DNA from: Patescibacteria group bacterium
Lineage (GTDB): Bacteria; Patescibacteriota; Minisyncoccia; UBA9983
Assembly: GCA_018901555.1 (NCBI GenBank)
Contig: JAHIER010000016.1
Span: 1 to 5,062 of the forward strand
Direction: 5' to 3'
DNA: 5,062 nucleotides
Shown here piece after piece: positions 3,947 to 5,062 of the stretch. Each line of letters opens with the position of its first letter. Within the stretch, counting starts at the first letter, position 1. The position numbers and the translations under genes are program-made. A model generated the notes under the pieces. That model made no database searches. It was not told where the DNA came from and saw only the letters and a list, made by a program, of their open reading frames with translations.

Positions 3947-4611
3947 CATTTCACATCATAACTATTTTCCCGGAATCTATAAAAAGCTATTTTGAAAGCT
4001 CTATTTTGAAGCGCGCTCAGAAAAACAAGAAAATAAAAATAAAATTTTATAATCCTCGTGATTATACCAAAGATAAACATAAAACCGTTGATGAAAAACA
4101 ATTTGGCGGAGGCCCGGGAATGGTCATGCGAGTTGATGTAATTGTTAGAGCTGTTCTAAGTGTTCTAAATGAAATTAAAAAATCAACTAGAACAAAAGTT
4201 ATTATTTTGTCACCAATCGGTAGACAGTTCGATCAGAAAATGGCGCAAAAATGGCCCCAAAAATATAAAGATATTATTTTTATTTGCGGGCACTATGAAG
4301 GTATAGACGCGAGGTTAAAAAAGATAATTAAAAATTTAAAATTAAAAATTGAAAATTTGTCTATTGGCCCTTATGTTTTAACTGGCGGAGAATTGCCATC
4401 TGCTATTATCGTAGATGCTATTTCGCGTCAAATTCCTGGCGTGCTTGGCAAAATAGAATCATTGGAAGAGAACAGAGGTTTGGGCATCCCAGTTTATACC
4501 CGGCCTGAAATTTTTATGCATAAAGGTAAAAAATACAAAGTGCCGAAAGTGTTATTATCAGGTCATCATAAAAATATAGAAGAATGGAGAAAGAAAAATC
4601 AAAAATCTTAA
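3943..4611 (+). CDS. trmD: tRNA (guanine-N1-)-methyltransferase TrmD
   Basis: The 222-aa product is a SPOUT-class enzyme that methylates N1 of G37, next to the anticodon, using S-adenosylmethionine; this prevents +1 frameshifting. Motifs in order: HIITIFPE (4-11), NPRDYTKDKHKTVDE (37-51), GGGPGM (55-60), ILSPIGR (88-94), CGHYEGIDAR (115-124), the trefoil-knot cofactor site IGPYVLTGGELP (141-152), DAISRQIPGVLG with D158 at the place of the catalytic Asp, YTRPE (185-189) and VLLSGHH (203-209). It ends soon after IEEWRKKN, about 20-30 residues shorter than the E. coli type. A lysine/asparagine-rich insert lies at about 126-139. ATG 3943 was chosen over an in-frame TTG at 3934 because TrmD normally begins within a few residues of the first strand. 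No rimM precedes it and no rplS follows it. Confidence 0.97.
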   Translation: MTFHIITIFPESIKSYFESSILKRAQKNKKIKIKFYNPRDYTKDKHKTVDEKQFGGGPGMVMRVDVIVRAVLSVLNEIKKSTRTKVIILSPIGRQFDQKMAQKWPQKYKDIIFICGHYEGIDARLKKIIKNLKLKIENLSIGPYVLTGGELPSAIIVDAISRQIPGVLGKIESLEENRGLGIPVYTRPEIFMHKGKKYKVPKVLLSGHHKNIEEWRKKNQKS

Positions 4612-5062
4612 AATTTCCTCAAGGTTTTTTGTGGGGTTCAGCGACTTCCAGTCATCAAGTGGAAGGCGATAATCATAATGATTGGACGGTTTGGGAAAAA
4701 GAAAATGTAAAAATTAAAGTACAAAATGCAAAATTTCAGAATTGGCCGGATTATATTTTAAATCCGTTGGCTGGCGGACCGAACCCGCTTCAAGAGGAAA
4801 ATTATATTTCAGGCCGGGCTTGCGGGCACTTCGATCGTTTTGAAGAAGATTTTGAAATTCTAAAATCACTTAATCAAAATGCTTACCGCTTTTCTCTTGA
4901 ATGGTCGCGCATTGAGCCAGTGGAAGGCGAGTTTGATTTAAATGTTATAAAGTATTATCAGGAAATGATTTGGTCTTTGCGCAAACGAGGTATTGAGCCG
5001 TTTGTAACTTTGTGGCATTGGACTTTGCCTTATTGGGTTGCAAAAAATGGCGGGTGGCAGAA
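4584..5062 (+). CDS. Glycoside hydrolase family 1 beta-glycosidase, 5' part (runs off the window)
   Basis: The 159 visible codons begin at ATG 4584, inside trmD, overlapping it by 28 bases in another frame; a stop lies in frame at 4569, so this is the first ATG. The family N-terminal signature is clear: FPQGFLWGSATSSHQVEG (11-28), followed by NDWTVWE, SGRACGHFDRFEEDFEILKSLNQNAYRFSLEWSRIEP and then FVTLWHWTLPYWV with the conserved H145-W146. Known family role: retaining hydrolysis of beta-linked glucosides, galactosides or related sugars. The acid/base (TFNEP) and nucleophile (ENG) glutamates lie beyond the window, so specificity and completeness are unknown. No signal peptide is visible, so it is likely cytoplasmic. 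A lysine-rich insert occurs at 41-60. Having no promoter or Shine-Dalgarno site of its own, it is probably co-transcribed and translationally coupled with trmD. Confidence 0.92.
   Translation, partial: MEKEKSKILKFPQGFLWGSATSSHQVEGDNHNDWTVWEKENVKIKVQNAKFQNWPDYILNPLAGGPNPLQEENYISGRACGHFDRFEEDFEILKSLNQNAYRFSLEWSRIEPVEGEFDLNVIKYYQEMIWSLRKRGIEPFVTLWHWTLPYWVAKNGGWQ

Overview
The window reads as chromosomal DNA of a Candidate Phyla Radiation (Patescibacteria) bacterium, most likely Parcubacteria-like. It is AT-rich, genes are short and tightly packed, Shine-Dalgarno sites are nearly absent, and every main reading frame that ends in the window uses TAA. The SMC, KhpA and TrmD sequences look like the reduced versions I associate with that group. 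This placement is inferred from style and family resemblance, not from a marker-gene tree. All features lie on the + strand.

Layout: the 3' end of rnc (RNase III, double-stranded-RNA-binding domain) ends at a perfect 15-bp hairpin terminator. A tRNA-Ile(GAU) gene follows, with encoded CCA but interrupted by a 59-nt insertion in its anticodon stem, then a GC-rich terminator. Next come smc (736 aa, much shorter than usual and without a recognisable hinge), a 315-bp interval holding a self-contained mini-unit (promoter, strong Shine-Dalgarno site, 31-codon ORF, terminator), rpsP (S16 with a long tail), khpA (KH-domain RNA-binding protein), trmD (tRNA m1G37 methyltransferase), and the 5' part of a GH1 beta-glycosidase gene that overlaps trmD and runs off the window.

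The order rnc-smc-...-rpsP-khpA-...-trmD is that of the classical bacterial cluster rnc-smc-ftsY-ffh-rpsP-khpA-rimM-trmD-rplS, with ftsY/ffh, rimM and rplS missing. The mini-unit lies where ftsY/ffh would be, and the GH1 gene lies where rplS would be. The retained genes serve RNA processing (rnc), chromosome organisation (smc), ribosome assembly (rpsP, khpA) and tRNA maturation (trmD).

Transcription appears fragmented into short units, with good sigma70-type promoters in front of rpsP and khpA and an extended -10 element in front of trmD. Several of these put the start point at or within a few bases of an ATG, which points to leaderless translation. The most unusual element is the interrupted tRNA-Ile. 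The SD-led micro-ORF unit and the hinge-less SMC come next.
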